The notes below the pieces were generated by a model, which had not been told where the DNA came from, ran no database searches, and saw only the letters and a program-made list of their open reading frames with translations. The translations under genes were made by a program, and so were the position numbers. 64,000 nt of DNA from Mageeibacillus sp. (lineage in GTDB: Bacteria > Bacillota > Clostridia > Saccharofermentanales > Saccharofermentanaceae), in the NCBI GenBank assembly GCA_022484595.1, contig JAKVLB010000005.1, positions 1-64,000 on the forward strand, in the 5' to 3' direction. The stretch's first letter is position 1; each line of letters begins with the position of its first letter. Shown here one piece after another: positions 17,887 through 25,082 of this stretch.

Positions 17887-18708
17887 ATGGCAAAGAACAA
17901 TAAATTCTGGAAGACCTTTGTTGCCGGAAGCGAAGATAAGAGACATGCCGCGATAACAGGCGAAGATCCGCTTGAAGAAGGGCTCAAGGATCTGACGTGG
18001 TTCGAGAACTCAAAACGTGCGGTAAGAAGAAAAATCACCAAGACATACGAGACTTTCGGTGAAGAAATCGGAAACTCCGTATCTGCGGGTGTCCCTGCGC
18101 TTTATCTTCTCGGCCTTCTGCCATACGCGGCAATCGATGCATATCTTGACGCGACGTCAAAGGGCTTGTCACAGACCTCTGTAGTTATGACTGTCCTGGG
18201 CCGTTCGGCATTCATAATTACGCTCTTTCTCTCGCTGCTGTTTTCGACGATCTATCACTTTATGAAGCACGGCACGCCGCATAAGCGCGTAATGGACAAA
18301 CTCAACCGCTCTGTCGCTTATCTTGCGATTCTCGGAGCTTATACACCGCTTTGCATAAACATCCTCGGTCAGGTGTCGGGAGCTGTCCTGTGGTCGCTTG
18401 AAGCCGCATTGGCGCTTGCCGGAATACTTGTGACAGCGCTTGCCTATCCGAACAACAAAGTCGGAAAAGGCTTTACATATCTTATTTACGCGATGATGGG
18501 ATGGGGATTAATCTTCAGGATAAAAGAGTTCTATTTGAGCGCTTCACACCTTTGTTTCTGGCTTATTATCGGCGGAGCCTTCGCGTACACCGTCGGCATT
18601 TTCTTCGGTCCGTCGAAGAAGTTCAAGTTTTCCCACATGGTCTGGCATCTGTGCGTTGTCGCCGGGGTTGTTCTTCATGTTCTGGGGTATGTTTATTTCT
18701 TCGGGTGA
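17887..18708 (+). CDS. Hemolysin III family membrane protein (YqfA/AdipoR-like)
   Basis: Seven-helix membrane protein of the PAQR/hemolysin III family, 273 residues. The ATG at 17887 follows GGGGGCG and is preferred over an in-frame ATG at 17869, which overlaps that ribosome site. It has a longer hydrophilic N-terminus (about 60 residues) than typical members. The metal-site motifs are visible: STIYHFMKH in the second helix, and His residues in the last helix at HMVWHLCVVAGVVLHVLGY. The physiological role is uncertain; the hemolysin name is historical. It converges on the restriction-modification island with a 15-base gap. Confidence 0.85.
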   Translation: MAKNNKFWKTFVAGSEDKRHAAITGEDPLEEGLKDLTWFENSKRAVRRKITKTYETFGEEIGNSVSAGVPALYLLGLLPYAAIDAYLDATSKGLSQTSVVMTVLGRSAFIITLFLSLLFSTIYHFMKHGTPHKRVMDKLNRSVAYLAILGAYTPLCINILGQVSGAVLWSLEAALALAGILVTALAYPNNKVGKGFTYLIYAMMGWGLIFRIKEFYLSASHLCFWLIIGGAFAYTVGIFFGPSKKFKFSHMVWHLCVVAGVVLHVLGYVYFFG

Positions 18709-18723
18709 ATAGTTTGACTGTTG

Positions 18724-19476
18724 TTATTTTCTGAAAATGAATAAGTATTCATGAGCAAGCAACAAGAAATTGTATTTAACGCTGTTTGTCTTCCAATAAC
18801 CTGTGGCTTTGCAGTTGTGTTGCTCTTTTATTATTATTTCTTTTGTGGTAAATCCTGCTGCTTCAAAAATTCTCATCACCTCGAAGCTCATAGGAATTAC
18901 ACATCCTTTTTGACGAGTATCACCCATCAGAACAGCACAAAATTTCCCGGCCTTTAGAACTCTGAGACACTCAGAAGCAACGGGTTTCATTTGTTCAAGA
19001 AAATCTTTAACCTTGAGATTAGACAAATCTTCAGGAATATCTTGACCCTCGCTATAATTAATGATATTAGCATAAGGAGGATGAGTACATATTAAGTCAA
19101 TGCTGTTATCCGGAACAAAGTCCAGATTTCTCGCATCACCTTTATGTATATATACTTTCCCATTGGCACCATCATGTTCAAATGAAGTTTTCTCGCGGCA
19201 TCTGTCCAATGCTATATCATTGATATCAACACCAAGTATATTTCTATTGAGTAGCTTTGCCTCTACAAGACTTGTCCCTCCACCTGCAAACTGATCTAAC
19301 ACAAGATCACCTTCTTTTGAGTATCGAAGAAGAATATTTCTTGGAATATAGGGCGACCAATTACCACGCCATTTGGCATCGTGTGTTGCCCAATCTCCAC
19401 GCTGAGGGAAACTCCATACAGTTGTCATCTCAAGCTCAAAATCTTTAGGTCCCCACAGTGTGATTTTTTTTTCCAT
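18724..19476 (-). CDS. DNA methyltransferase of the N4/N6-amino type (second methylase of the DpnII-like system)
   Basis: Protein of 250 residues with the SAM-binding motif DQFAGGGTSLVEAKLL at about 61-76 and the catalytic motif THPPY at 131-135, an HPPY variant of D/S-PPY. The N-terminal SFPQRGDWATH and WRGNWSPYIPRN stretch is typical of a group of stand-alone N4/N6 DNA methylases. It is the last gene of the island, 12 bases after the endonuclease gene, with ribosome site AGAGG. Classical DpnII systems also have two methylases, but DpnA has the motifs in the opposite order, so this is a replacement rather than an orthologue. It probably modifies GATC or a related site; the specificity is inferred from context. 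Confidence 0.82.
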   Translation of the reverse strand: MEKKITLWGPKDFELEMTTVWSFPQRGDWATHDAKWRGNWSPYIPRNILLRYSKEGDLVLDQFAGGGTSLVEAKLLNRNILGVDINDIALDRCREKTSFEHDGANGKVYIHKGDARNLDFVPDNSIDLICTHPPYANIINYSEGQDIPEDLSNLKVKDFLEQMKPVASECLRVLKAGKFCAVLMGDTRQKGCVIPMSFEVMRIFEAAGFTTKEIIIKEQHNCKATGYWKTNSVKYNFLLLAHEYLFIFRK

Positions 19477-19488
19477 AATTGATTACCT

Positions 19489-20352
19489 CTAAACAAATAG
19501 TACCGACATTATTTCATTTTCCATGTCACTTATGTTGTACACTGTGTCCAATACGTCAAAAGTTTCCTCGAGATTATTCTTAGCGCTGTTCCACCCGGAA
19601 CCGTCTGTAAACCATATAAATACGACATTGGGAATAGTGCCGATTTCTTGTGCAAGAGTCTTATAGCTTCTTGCAGTTTCATTAAGTTTGGAACCGCCGC
19701 TGCTGTAAAAATTGGTTTCAATAACATATAGCTTTGCCTCAGTCTTAACAACGTAGTCAAACCTCTTATCAGATTTTCCTCCATTAGTTACAGCAGATAG
19801 ATCATAATCCCATTTTCTCTGAATATCAGCAATGCACATTTCTTTAAAATAGGTGCTGCCAAGTTTAAAACCAGCTTTGATAATGAATTTTTCAACCAGA
19901 TTTTCCATTAGGTGACCACCACGATTTTTACGTCCGTTTGAATCCAGCCCGGTTTCGATACCTGTCACATAATCAACCAAATTATTAATTATGTGGTTTG
20001 AAAGTAAATCAAACAAACCTGTCTCCTTCATAAAGAAAGAGTATTGTTCGGCTGTTATATTACTTTCGGAGTTGAATTTATACAGAATCCCGCATTGTTC
20101 ATTTTGACAATACAGTTCATCGCCTCGTTTTGCCAACAGTACCGGAATAGTCTTTATTATTTCTGGATAATTCTTAATAAGTCGTTTGAAATCAGAATCA
20201 ATATCTTTGGATCCGATTAAGGAATTCATAATATTGAGTTCAATCCTAATATCGTTAACATTGCGATACACCTTTTCAAAATCCACATAGTACTTATAGT
20301 CTGAAATACTGTCTCGGAATGTCTTCAACCATGATTCAAAATCTCTTTTCAT
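19489..20352 (-). CDS. dpnB: Type II restriction endonuclease, DpnII/MboI family
   Basis: Predicted GATC-cutting endonuclease of 287 residues. It matches the DpnII endonuclease closely from memory along its length (LNIMNSLIGSK, NLVDYVTGIETGLDSNGRKN, ETNFYSSGGSKLNETARSYK), and DpnII is 288 residues. The probable metal-binding residues are Asp199 (KRFDYV), Glu212 with the following TN (IETNFY), and Lys222. The ATG at 20352 behind AGGAAGG gives the family length; a longer in-frame start would overlap the upstream gene. DpnII cleaves unmethylated GATC, so the host must carry GATC methylation, supplied by the methylase genes beside it. Confidence 0.95.
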   Translation of the reverse strand: MKRDFESWLKTFRDSISDYKYYVDFEKVYRNVNDIRIELNIMNSLIGSKDIDSDFKRLIKNYPEIIKTIPVLLAKRGDELYCQNEQCGILYKFNSESNITAEQYSFFMKETGLFDLLSNHIINNLVDYVTGIETGLDSNGRKNRGGHLMENLVEKFIIKAGFKLGSTYFKEMCIADIQRKWDYDLSAVTNGGKSDKRFDYVVKTEAKLYVIETNFYSSGGSKLNETARSYKTLAQEIGTIPNVVFIWFTDGSGWNSAKNNLEETFDVLDTVYNISDMENEIMSVLFV

Positions 20353-20366
20353 TATATTATTCCTTC

Positions 20367-21701
20367 CTATGACATTAGTCCGCCGCCAGATTCTTGATTT
20401 GTATATGCTTTTGTCCAACCAGTTTGACCCATGATGCTTATAGCTTTAGGAGGTTCAAGCTGTCTTTTGTTCGTTATGTCACATATTGCTTTGAATGGAC
20501 ATTCTTTAATATTCGGAGATGCAATATTCAGCTTATAAAAATCGGACTTGCAAATTGCTATGTAGCCATCTTCATCGGTACACGGTAGAACTTTTTTATC
20601 GATCTTAACCTGACTCGCACTAATGCCGTTACTCCGGCATATAGGGCACGTTTTTATGTTTGCACCATTCCTTTTAAATTCGTGTCCGTTCTCGCATCTA
20701 TATGTGCACAGTTTATCTTTACAGAATTGTTTGCCGATAACATTGTATATGAAATAGTCAAGAATGCAGGGACTTGAAATTGATTCACCGGGAAAATCAT
20801 TGTTCCAAAAATTCCAAACGCGCCTCCAAGCTTGTACATTCATTTTATCAACATACTCATATTGTAATCCAAATACATCCAAGAAACTCGATACAAGCGG
20901 AACTGCGCTCGACAATATTCCCGTTCTAAGTGAAACTTTTATTGTGTTTATATCACTTGCGACATCAATATCATCAAAGCCTGATACATTATCCCATATG
21001 CCTAAAACGATCATATCGCGAATAAACATATCTGCTTTCTTTTTTCCATATCCAGCGCCATTACAAGTAATCAGTGCCTGTCTCAGGCTGGTAACATTTC
21101 GATTATAACGATCGATTATTTCGTATGGTGTGGCATTTTTGTCAATTAGAAACTGACAAATTTTTTTAGCATAAGAACTACGTTTGTCATTCTGTGAAAG
21201 ATTAGTCATGTTAATGCATTTTATAAAATTCGACGGGTCTTCATTTATTTTTTTCACGTTAAATATTGATGGATCTTTAATGAAAAGCTTCGAAAGCTTG
21301 TCAAAATCGCGGGAACCCCGGAAGTCTTGATTTGCGGTAAGCATACGAATAAGACAAACGTCTTCTTTGGATAAATTGTTTGTATTATAGACTGTAGTAT
21401 ATGCACGTCCTTTGGTTTTCATGTACACATCATGTAATGCAGTTGCAACAGATTTGCAGACATCATCGTTAATTTCCAAATTCAGCACAGTCTTGTAATT
21501 CTCATTCCAAAATCTGTGATACTCAGAAAAATACTGAAGATTATTACCAAGAGTGTTTACCGTTCCAATATCATCATATGTTGTGAATAAGAATCGATTT
21601 ATCTCTGCAACAACAGCTCTTGTTGATTCTATACTTGGTTGTTCATTGTTTGAAGCACAAAGGTTCTTTATTCGCTGTGTAAATCTATCCAAGTCTGTCA
21701 T
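20367..21701 (-). CDS. HhH-GPD-like DNA glycosylase with C-terminal zinc-ribbon region, in the DpnII-type operon
   Basis: Not a known component of DpnII systems. It has 444 residues, starting at the ATG behind GGAG (a TTG 15 bases upstream is less likely). The N-terminal 110 residues are helical. From about 110 to 270 the sequence resembles the HhH-GPD fold: GAGYGKKKADMFIRD at 215-229 is a helix-hairpin-helix with the lysine where glycosylase/lyases have theirs, and Asp250 (VASDINTIKV) stands where the catalytic Asp is expected. The C-terminus holds many cysteines (Cys332, 336, 352, 355, then 374, 384, 401, 407). CENGHEF...CPIC looks like a zinc ribbon. Base excision or nicking at sites connected with the methylation system is an inference. 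Confidence 0.6.
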   Translation of the reverse strand: MTDLDRFTQRIKNLCASNNEQPSIESTRAVVAEINRFLFTTYDDIGTVNTLGNNLQYFSEYHRFWNENYKTVLNLEINDDVCKSVATALHDVYMKTKGRAYTTVYNTNNLSKEDVCLIRMLTANQDFRGSRDFDKLSKLFIKDPSIFNVKKINEDPSNFIKCINMTNLSQNDKRSSYAKKICQFLIDKNATPYEIIDRYNRNVTSLRQALITCNGAGYGKKKADMFIRDMIVLGIWDNVSGFDDIDVASDINTIKVSLRTGILSSAVPLVSSFLDVFGLQYEYVDKMNVQAWRRVWNFWNNDFPGESISSPCILDYFIYNVIGKQFCKDKLCTYRCENGHEFKRNGANIKTCPICRSNGISASQVKIDKKVLPCTDEDGYIAICKSDFYKLNIASPNIKECPFKAICDITNKRQLEPPKAISIMGQTGWTKAYTNQESGGGLMS

Positions 21702-21720
21702 AAACAACATCTCCAATCTA

Positions 21721-22785
21721 TTAGTTGCATATTAACAACTCACTAATTTTACCGCGCGAATTGCCATTGCTATTTATCATTCTGCTTGCTTGTATCCGTT
21801 CAATGCTTTGTTTGGCATAGAGAAAATCGAAGAAATCATCATTAGGATCCGTGTTCTTTGGATCTGAATTGCTTAACACTATATGCGCACCGCGTTTTGC
21901 CAGTTTCTGAACATAATTAGCCAGTTCAATTTGTGACTTGTCGTCAAATGTTTCCTCATTATATGAAGTGAAACTAGAAGTTGTATTTAGTGGGCGATAA
22001 GGCGGATCAAAATAAACGAAGGTCTTATCATCAATGAAAGATGCTGATTCTCTGTAATCGGCACAAACAATTTCAACATTACTTAGCGCCTCTGATACAG
22101 CGGTCAGATTCTCTTCATCACATATAGTAGGGTTAATATAGCTTCCCATTGGAACATTGTATAATCCGGTCTTATTTACCCTATATAGTCCGTTAAAACA
22201 TGTTTTGTTAAGAAATATAAAGAGGGCAGCAGCTTCTGTGTTATAAATTTTGTTTATTGCAAGCTCATTAAATCTGGCTCTGTTACTATAAAATAACACC
22301 TTTCGGTATTCAGTGTCTAATGGCAAAAAAGCATTCTCAAATGCATATAAACGCTGAATGAGTTCATCAACATTATCACGTACGCAGATGTAAGTGTTAA
22401 TTAGTTCACTGTTAATGTCGCTGATATATGCTTTTGAAAGCTGGTATTTGCTTAATATGTCCAGAAGAATCGCGCCGCCTCCAACAAAAGGCTCAGCATA
22501 TTTATCGATGCTTTTCCCTAATTCTGAAGAGTATTTACTGGATATTTCTGAGATAAGTTGACTTTTTCCGCCAGCCCATTTTACAAAAGGTTTCAAGGAC
22601 TTAGTACAATTATCTTTAGAACTTCTGCCATCAATAGGTTTCTTGGCAGTTTTTGGAATCAGCCACATATTTCCAATCATTGTAACATTAGGTATTCTGT
22701 CTTCAGCGCATAACACTGCAACGCGTCTTTGAGATATTCCCCATAAATGAGCTGCGTCTTTAGCAGACATATAATCTAATTCCAT
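21721..22785 (-). CDS. D12-class adenine-N6 DNA methyltransferase with N-terminal HTH (Dam/DpnM-like)
   Basis: First gene of the restriction-modification operon, 354 residues. Residues 1-50 are a MerR/excisionase-like helix-turn-helix (YMSAKDAAHLWGISQRRVAVL, then NMWLIPKTAKKP). From 66 on it is a D12 methylase: KWAGGK at 69-74, EPFVGGGA at 98-105, ACFNGL-like CFNGLYRVN near 196, and the catalytic DPPY at 260-263. This motif order is that of Dam and DpnM, which methylate the adenine of GATC. The DpnII-type endonuclease downstream supports that specificity. The fused HTH suggests the methylase represses its own promoter. The ribosome site CGGAGG precedes the ATG. Confidence 0.92.
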   Translation of the reverse strand: MELDYMSAKDAAHLWGISQRRVAVLCAEDRIPNVTMIGNMWLIPKTAKKPIDGRSSKDNCTKSLKPFVKWAGGKSQLISEISSKYSSELGKSIDKYAEPFVGGGAILLDILSKYQLSKAYISDINSELINTYICVRDNVDELIQRLYAFENAFLPLDTEYRKVLFYSNRARFNELAINKIYNTEAAALFIFLNKTCFNGLYRVNKTGLYNVPMGSYINPTICDEENLTAVSEALSNVEIVCADYRESASFIDDKTFVYFDPPYRPLNTTSSFTSYNEETFDDKSQIELANYVQKLAKRGAHIVLSNSDPKNTDPNDDFFDFLYAKQSIERIQASRMINSNGNSRGKISELLICN

Positions 22786-22803
22786 ACAAGCCTCCGTAAA
22801 ACG

Positions 22804-22841
22804 ATTATTCGATAATAAGAATAATTACATGATCCAACCAA
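22804..22841 (-). promoter_or_regulatory. Promoter and inverted repeat of the restriction-modification operon, with a GATC in the spacer
   Basis: On the minus strand, TTGGTT (22836-22841) and TATTAT (22812-22817) are separated by 18 bases. A GATC lies inside the spacer at 22831-22834. A perfect inverted repeat ATTATTC (22804-22810) / GAATAAT (22819-22825) brackets the -10. The methylase start is at 22785. This is a plausible operator for the HTH domain of the methylase. Confidence 0.5.
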
Positions 22842-23056
22842 GAAATCAAGTGCGTTTTATCTGATTTTCGAGTACTCGTTAACATGTAATGCAGCTTCAA
22901 TTTGGGAGAATTTGCTAGTACACTGCCGAAAAAGAGGAAGCGTTCTTTATAGCAAAGCAAAGATAAACGACAGTGCGGAGCGGGAGAAAATAAGACGAAG
23001 TCTACTTGTCAGCTTTATCCTGTCAGAGGGTTCCTACAGCATAAGCAAAGAGCAAC
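22842..23056. other. Gene-free spacer between the restriction-modification promoter and the oxaloacetate decarboxylase terminator
   Basis: The 333-base gap between genes at 22786-23118 holds the restriction-modification promoter on one side and the oad terminator on the other. In the middle I see no coding pattern, no tRNA and no clear structured RNA. A long open frame crosses it on the plus strand but continues antisense to oadB. Confidence 0.5.
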
Positions 23057-23092
23057 AAAAAAACCGCCCCGCCTTTTTGTGGCGGAGCGGCT
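23057..23092 (-). terminator. Terminator of the oxaloacetate decarboxylase operon
   Basis: Read on the minus strand, a GCCGCTCCGCC arm pairs with GGCGGGGCGG around a short A-rich loop and is followed by seven T. It lies 27 bases after the oadB stop. Confidence 0.9.
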
Positions 23093-23118
23093 TTTATTTT
23101 TTACTGCAAAATCCGCAA

Positions 23119-24300
23119 TCAGCTGAACAGGCTCAGAAGCACTCCGGCTGCGACAGCGGAACCGATAACGCCTGCGACGTTAGGACCCATGGCGTGCATA
23201 AGAAGGAAGTTGGAAGGATTCTCTTTCTGACCTTCTTTGTTGGAAACACGTGCTGCCATAGGAACCGCGGATACGCCTGCGGAACCGATGAGAGGGTTAA
23301 TCTTTCCTTTGGACAGGAAGTACATAAGGTCACCTATGAGAAGACCTCCGATTGTTGCGGTCATAAACGCTATCAGTCCAAGGAGAATAATCTTAAGAGT
23401 CTCAACCTTGAGGAAGTTGGATCCGACTGCCGTCGCGCCTACCGATGTTCCGAGGAAGATTGTTACTATATTGCACATTGCGTTCTGCGCTGTGTCAGAG
23501 AGACGCTCTGTTACGCCGGACTCTCTGAAGAGGTTGCCGAGCATAAGGCAGCCGAGCAAAGGCGCGACTGAAGGAAGAATAAGGATGCATACAACTGATA
23601 CAATGACAGGGAAGCAGATCTTCTCAACCTTTGATACCGGACGTGACTGCTCCATCTTGACCTGGCGCATTTTCTTTGTGGTGAGCAGCTTCATAAACGG
23701 CGGCTGAATCAAAGGAATCAGTGCCATATATGAGTATGCCGCAATGGCGATTGCTCCGAGAAGCTCAGGTGCGAGTTTTGAAGTCAGGTAGATAGCCGTA
23801 GGGCCATCTGCACCGCCGATAATTCCGATGGATGCTGCTGCCTGAGGGTCAAAACCGAGAAGTGTAGCAACGATGAAAGCAAAAGAGATTCCGAACTGCG
23901 CGCCGGCACCCATAAAGAAGCTTGAAGGACGGGAAATCAAAGGACCGAAATCTGTCATTGCTCCTACTGCGAGGAAAATCAGACATGGGAAAATATCCAT
24001 CTTTACGCCGATATAGAGGAAATCGAAAAGTCCCGGATCCGGCTCGCCGGCTGCCTGACCGCCGATAGCGGCCCAGTTAATCTCACCGTTGAACCACTCC
24101 GGATGGAAAATTCCACCGCCCGGCCAGGGAAGATTGGTGAGCAGCATGCCGAAAGCGATAGGAAGGAGCAGCAAAGGCTCGTATTCCTTCTTGATTGCGA
24201 GATAGATCAGGAGGAACGATATGATGATCATAGCTCCGGACTGCCATGTCATTGTGGCAATGCCTGATGTCTCCCATAGATTTTTAAAAACTTCTAACAT
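23119..24300 (-). CDS. oadB: Oxaloacetate decarboxylase beta subunit (sodium pump)
   Basis: Integral membrane subunit of 393 residues that decarboxylates the carboxybiotin and exports sodium ions. About nine to ten hydrophobic helices are visible. The conserved ion-binding region IGIIGGADGPTAIYLTSKLAPELL is present near residue 175. Further family stretches are FDFLYIGVKMDIFPCLIFLAVGAMTDFGPL and the C-terminal GPNVAGVIGSAVAAGVLL. The same family serves methylmalonyl-CoA and glutaconyl-CoA decarboxylases; the alpha subunit in this operon points to oxaloacetate. It is the last gene, 17 bases after the biotin carrier gene. Confidence 0.93.
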   Translation of the reverse strand: MLEVFKNLWETSGIATMTWQSGAMIIISFLLIYLAIKKEYEPLLLLPIAFGMLLTNLPWPGGGIFHPEWFNGEINWAAIGGQAAGEPDPGLFDFLYIGVKMDIFPCLIFLAVGAMTDFGPLISRPSSFFMGAGAQFGISFAFIVATLLGFDPQAAASIGIIGGADGPTAIYLTSKLAPELLGAIAIAAYSYMALIPLIQPPFMKLLTTKKMRQVKMEQSRPVSKVEKICFPVIVSVVCILILPSVAPLLGCLMLGNLFRESGVTERLSDTAQNAMCNIVTIFLGTSVGATAVGSNFLKVETLKIILLGLIAFMTATIGGLLIGDLMYFLSKGKINPLIGSAGVSAVPMAARVSNKEGQKENPSNFLLMHAMGPNVAGVIGSAVAAGVLLSLFS

Positions 24301-24317
24301 TACTTGTTACCCCCTAA

Positions 24318-24704
24318 TCAAGAAATCGTAACAATATGTGAGCCGGTATCAACAGAGGCGCCCTTTGATGTAAGGACCTGAGCGATTGTTCCGGCGCATG
24401 GTGAGTAAATCTCGTTCTCCATCTTCATTGCTTCGAGGATGCAGATGAGGTCGCCTTCCTTGACTGACTGACCGGCAGCAACCTTGAGATCAAGAATTGT
24501 TCCGGGCATAGGGGAGTCTACTGCGGTTGTGCCGGCCGCAACGGCCTGTGAAGGCGATGCTGCCGGAGCCTGAACAGGTGCTGCTGCCACAGGAGCTGCC
24601 GCAGGAGCAGCTGCTACGAAATCTGTAGTCTTGACGAGATTGGCTTTACCCTTCTCTACTTCGACTTCGTACTGTTTGTCGTTGATTGTAACTGTATAAA
24701 TCAT
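24318..24704 (-). CDS. Biotin carboxyl carrier protein of the decarboxylase
   Basis: Small carrier of 128 residues that shuttles the carboxyl group from the alpha to the beta subunit. The biotinyl motif EAMKMEN is near residue 91, with the biotin on the Lys. The N-terminus is a short beta-strand segment. A flexible Ala/Pro hinge (residues about 33-60) separates it from the biotinyl domain (DSPMPGTILDLKV to the end). The separate carrier explains why the alpha subunit of this operon lacks a biotin domain. The ribosome site is AAGGAG just before the ATG. Confidence 0.93.
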   Translation of the reverse strand: MIYTVTINDKQYEVEVEKGKANLVKTTDFVAAAPAAAPVAAAPVQAPAASPSQAVAAGTTAVDSPMPGTILDLKVAAGQSVKEGDLICILEAMKMENEIYSPCAGTIAQVLTSKGASVDTGSHIVTIS

Positions 24705-24716
24705 GGGTGTTCTCCT

Positions 24717-25079
24717 TTATTTCTTCTCGACGAGGGTTATTGACTTAAAGACAAGCTCTGAAAGCGGTATACCGGTGTTGTCAGACACGATAGCCATAAT
24801 AATCGCCGCGTTCTTCTCGCTGCAGTTGGTGAGCTTAAGCCTTCCTGATGAAAAATCTTCAGCGGCTTCCTGAGCCGGAGACGCTGTGGCTTGAGCCGGG
24901 GATGCTTTGCTTCCATTCTTTGATAATGCTGCAATAATGCGGCTTGCAATTGAAATAAGCGCGTACATTATAAACAGAACGGCAAAAACGACAAGCATAA
25001 CCAATCCTGCGTCACGAAAAGCTTCACCGGTTGCCAGCGGTTCGCCGGTTCTTGTGACCAATTCGACAATTGGATTCAT
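24717..25079 (-). CDS. oadG: Oxaloacetate decarboxylase gamma chain (OadG-like)
   Basis: Small membrane-anchored assembly subunit of 120 residues. One N-terminal transmembrane helix (about 25-52, LVMLVVFAVLFIMYALISIA) is followed by an Ala-rich linker and a cytosolic C-terminal part. Gamma chains hold alpha and beta together and bind zinc through C-terminal residues; no His-rich tail is obvious here. Recognition rests on size, helix position and place between oadA and the carrier gene, with weak sequence landmarks. Confidence 0.75.
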   Translation of the reverse strand: MNPIVELVTRTGEPLATGEAFRDAGLVMLVVFAVLFIMYALISIASRIIAALSKNGSKASPAQATASPAQEAAEDFSSGRLKLTNCSEKNAAIIMAIVSDNTGIPLSELVFKSITLVEKK

Positions 25080-25082
25080 CTG

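Noticed and set aside
18724-22785. Prophage or transposon carrying the restriction-modification genes
   Set aside because: No integrase, transposase or terminal repeats are seen; only the base composition suggests transfer.
22912-23571. 219-residue plus-strand open frame
   Set aside because: It runs antisense through the oad terminator and into oadB, has no ribosome site and no recognisable protein pattern.
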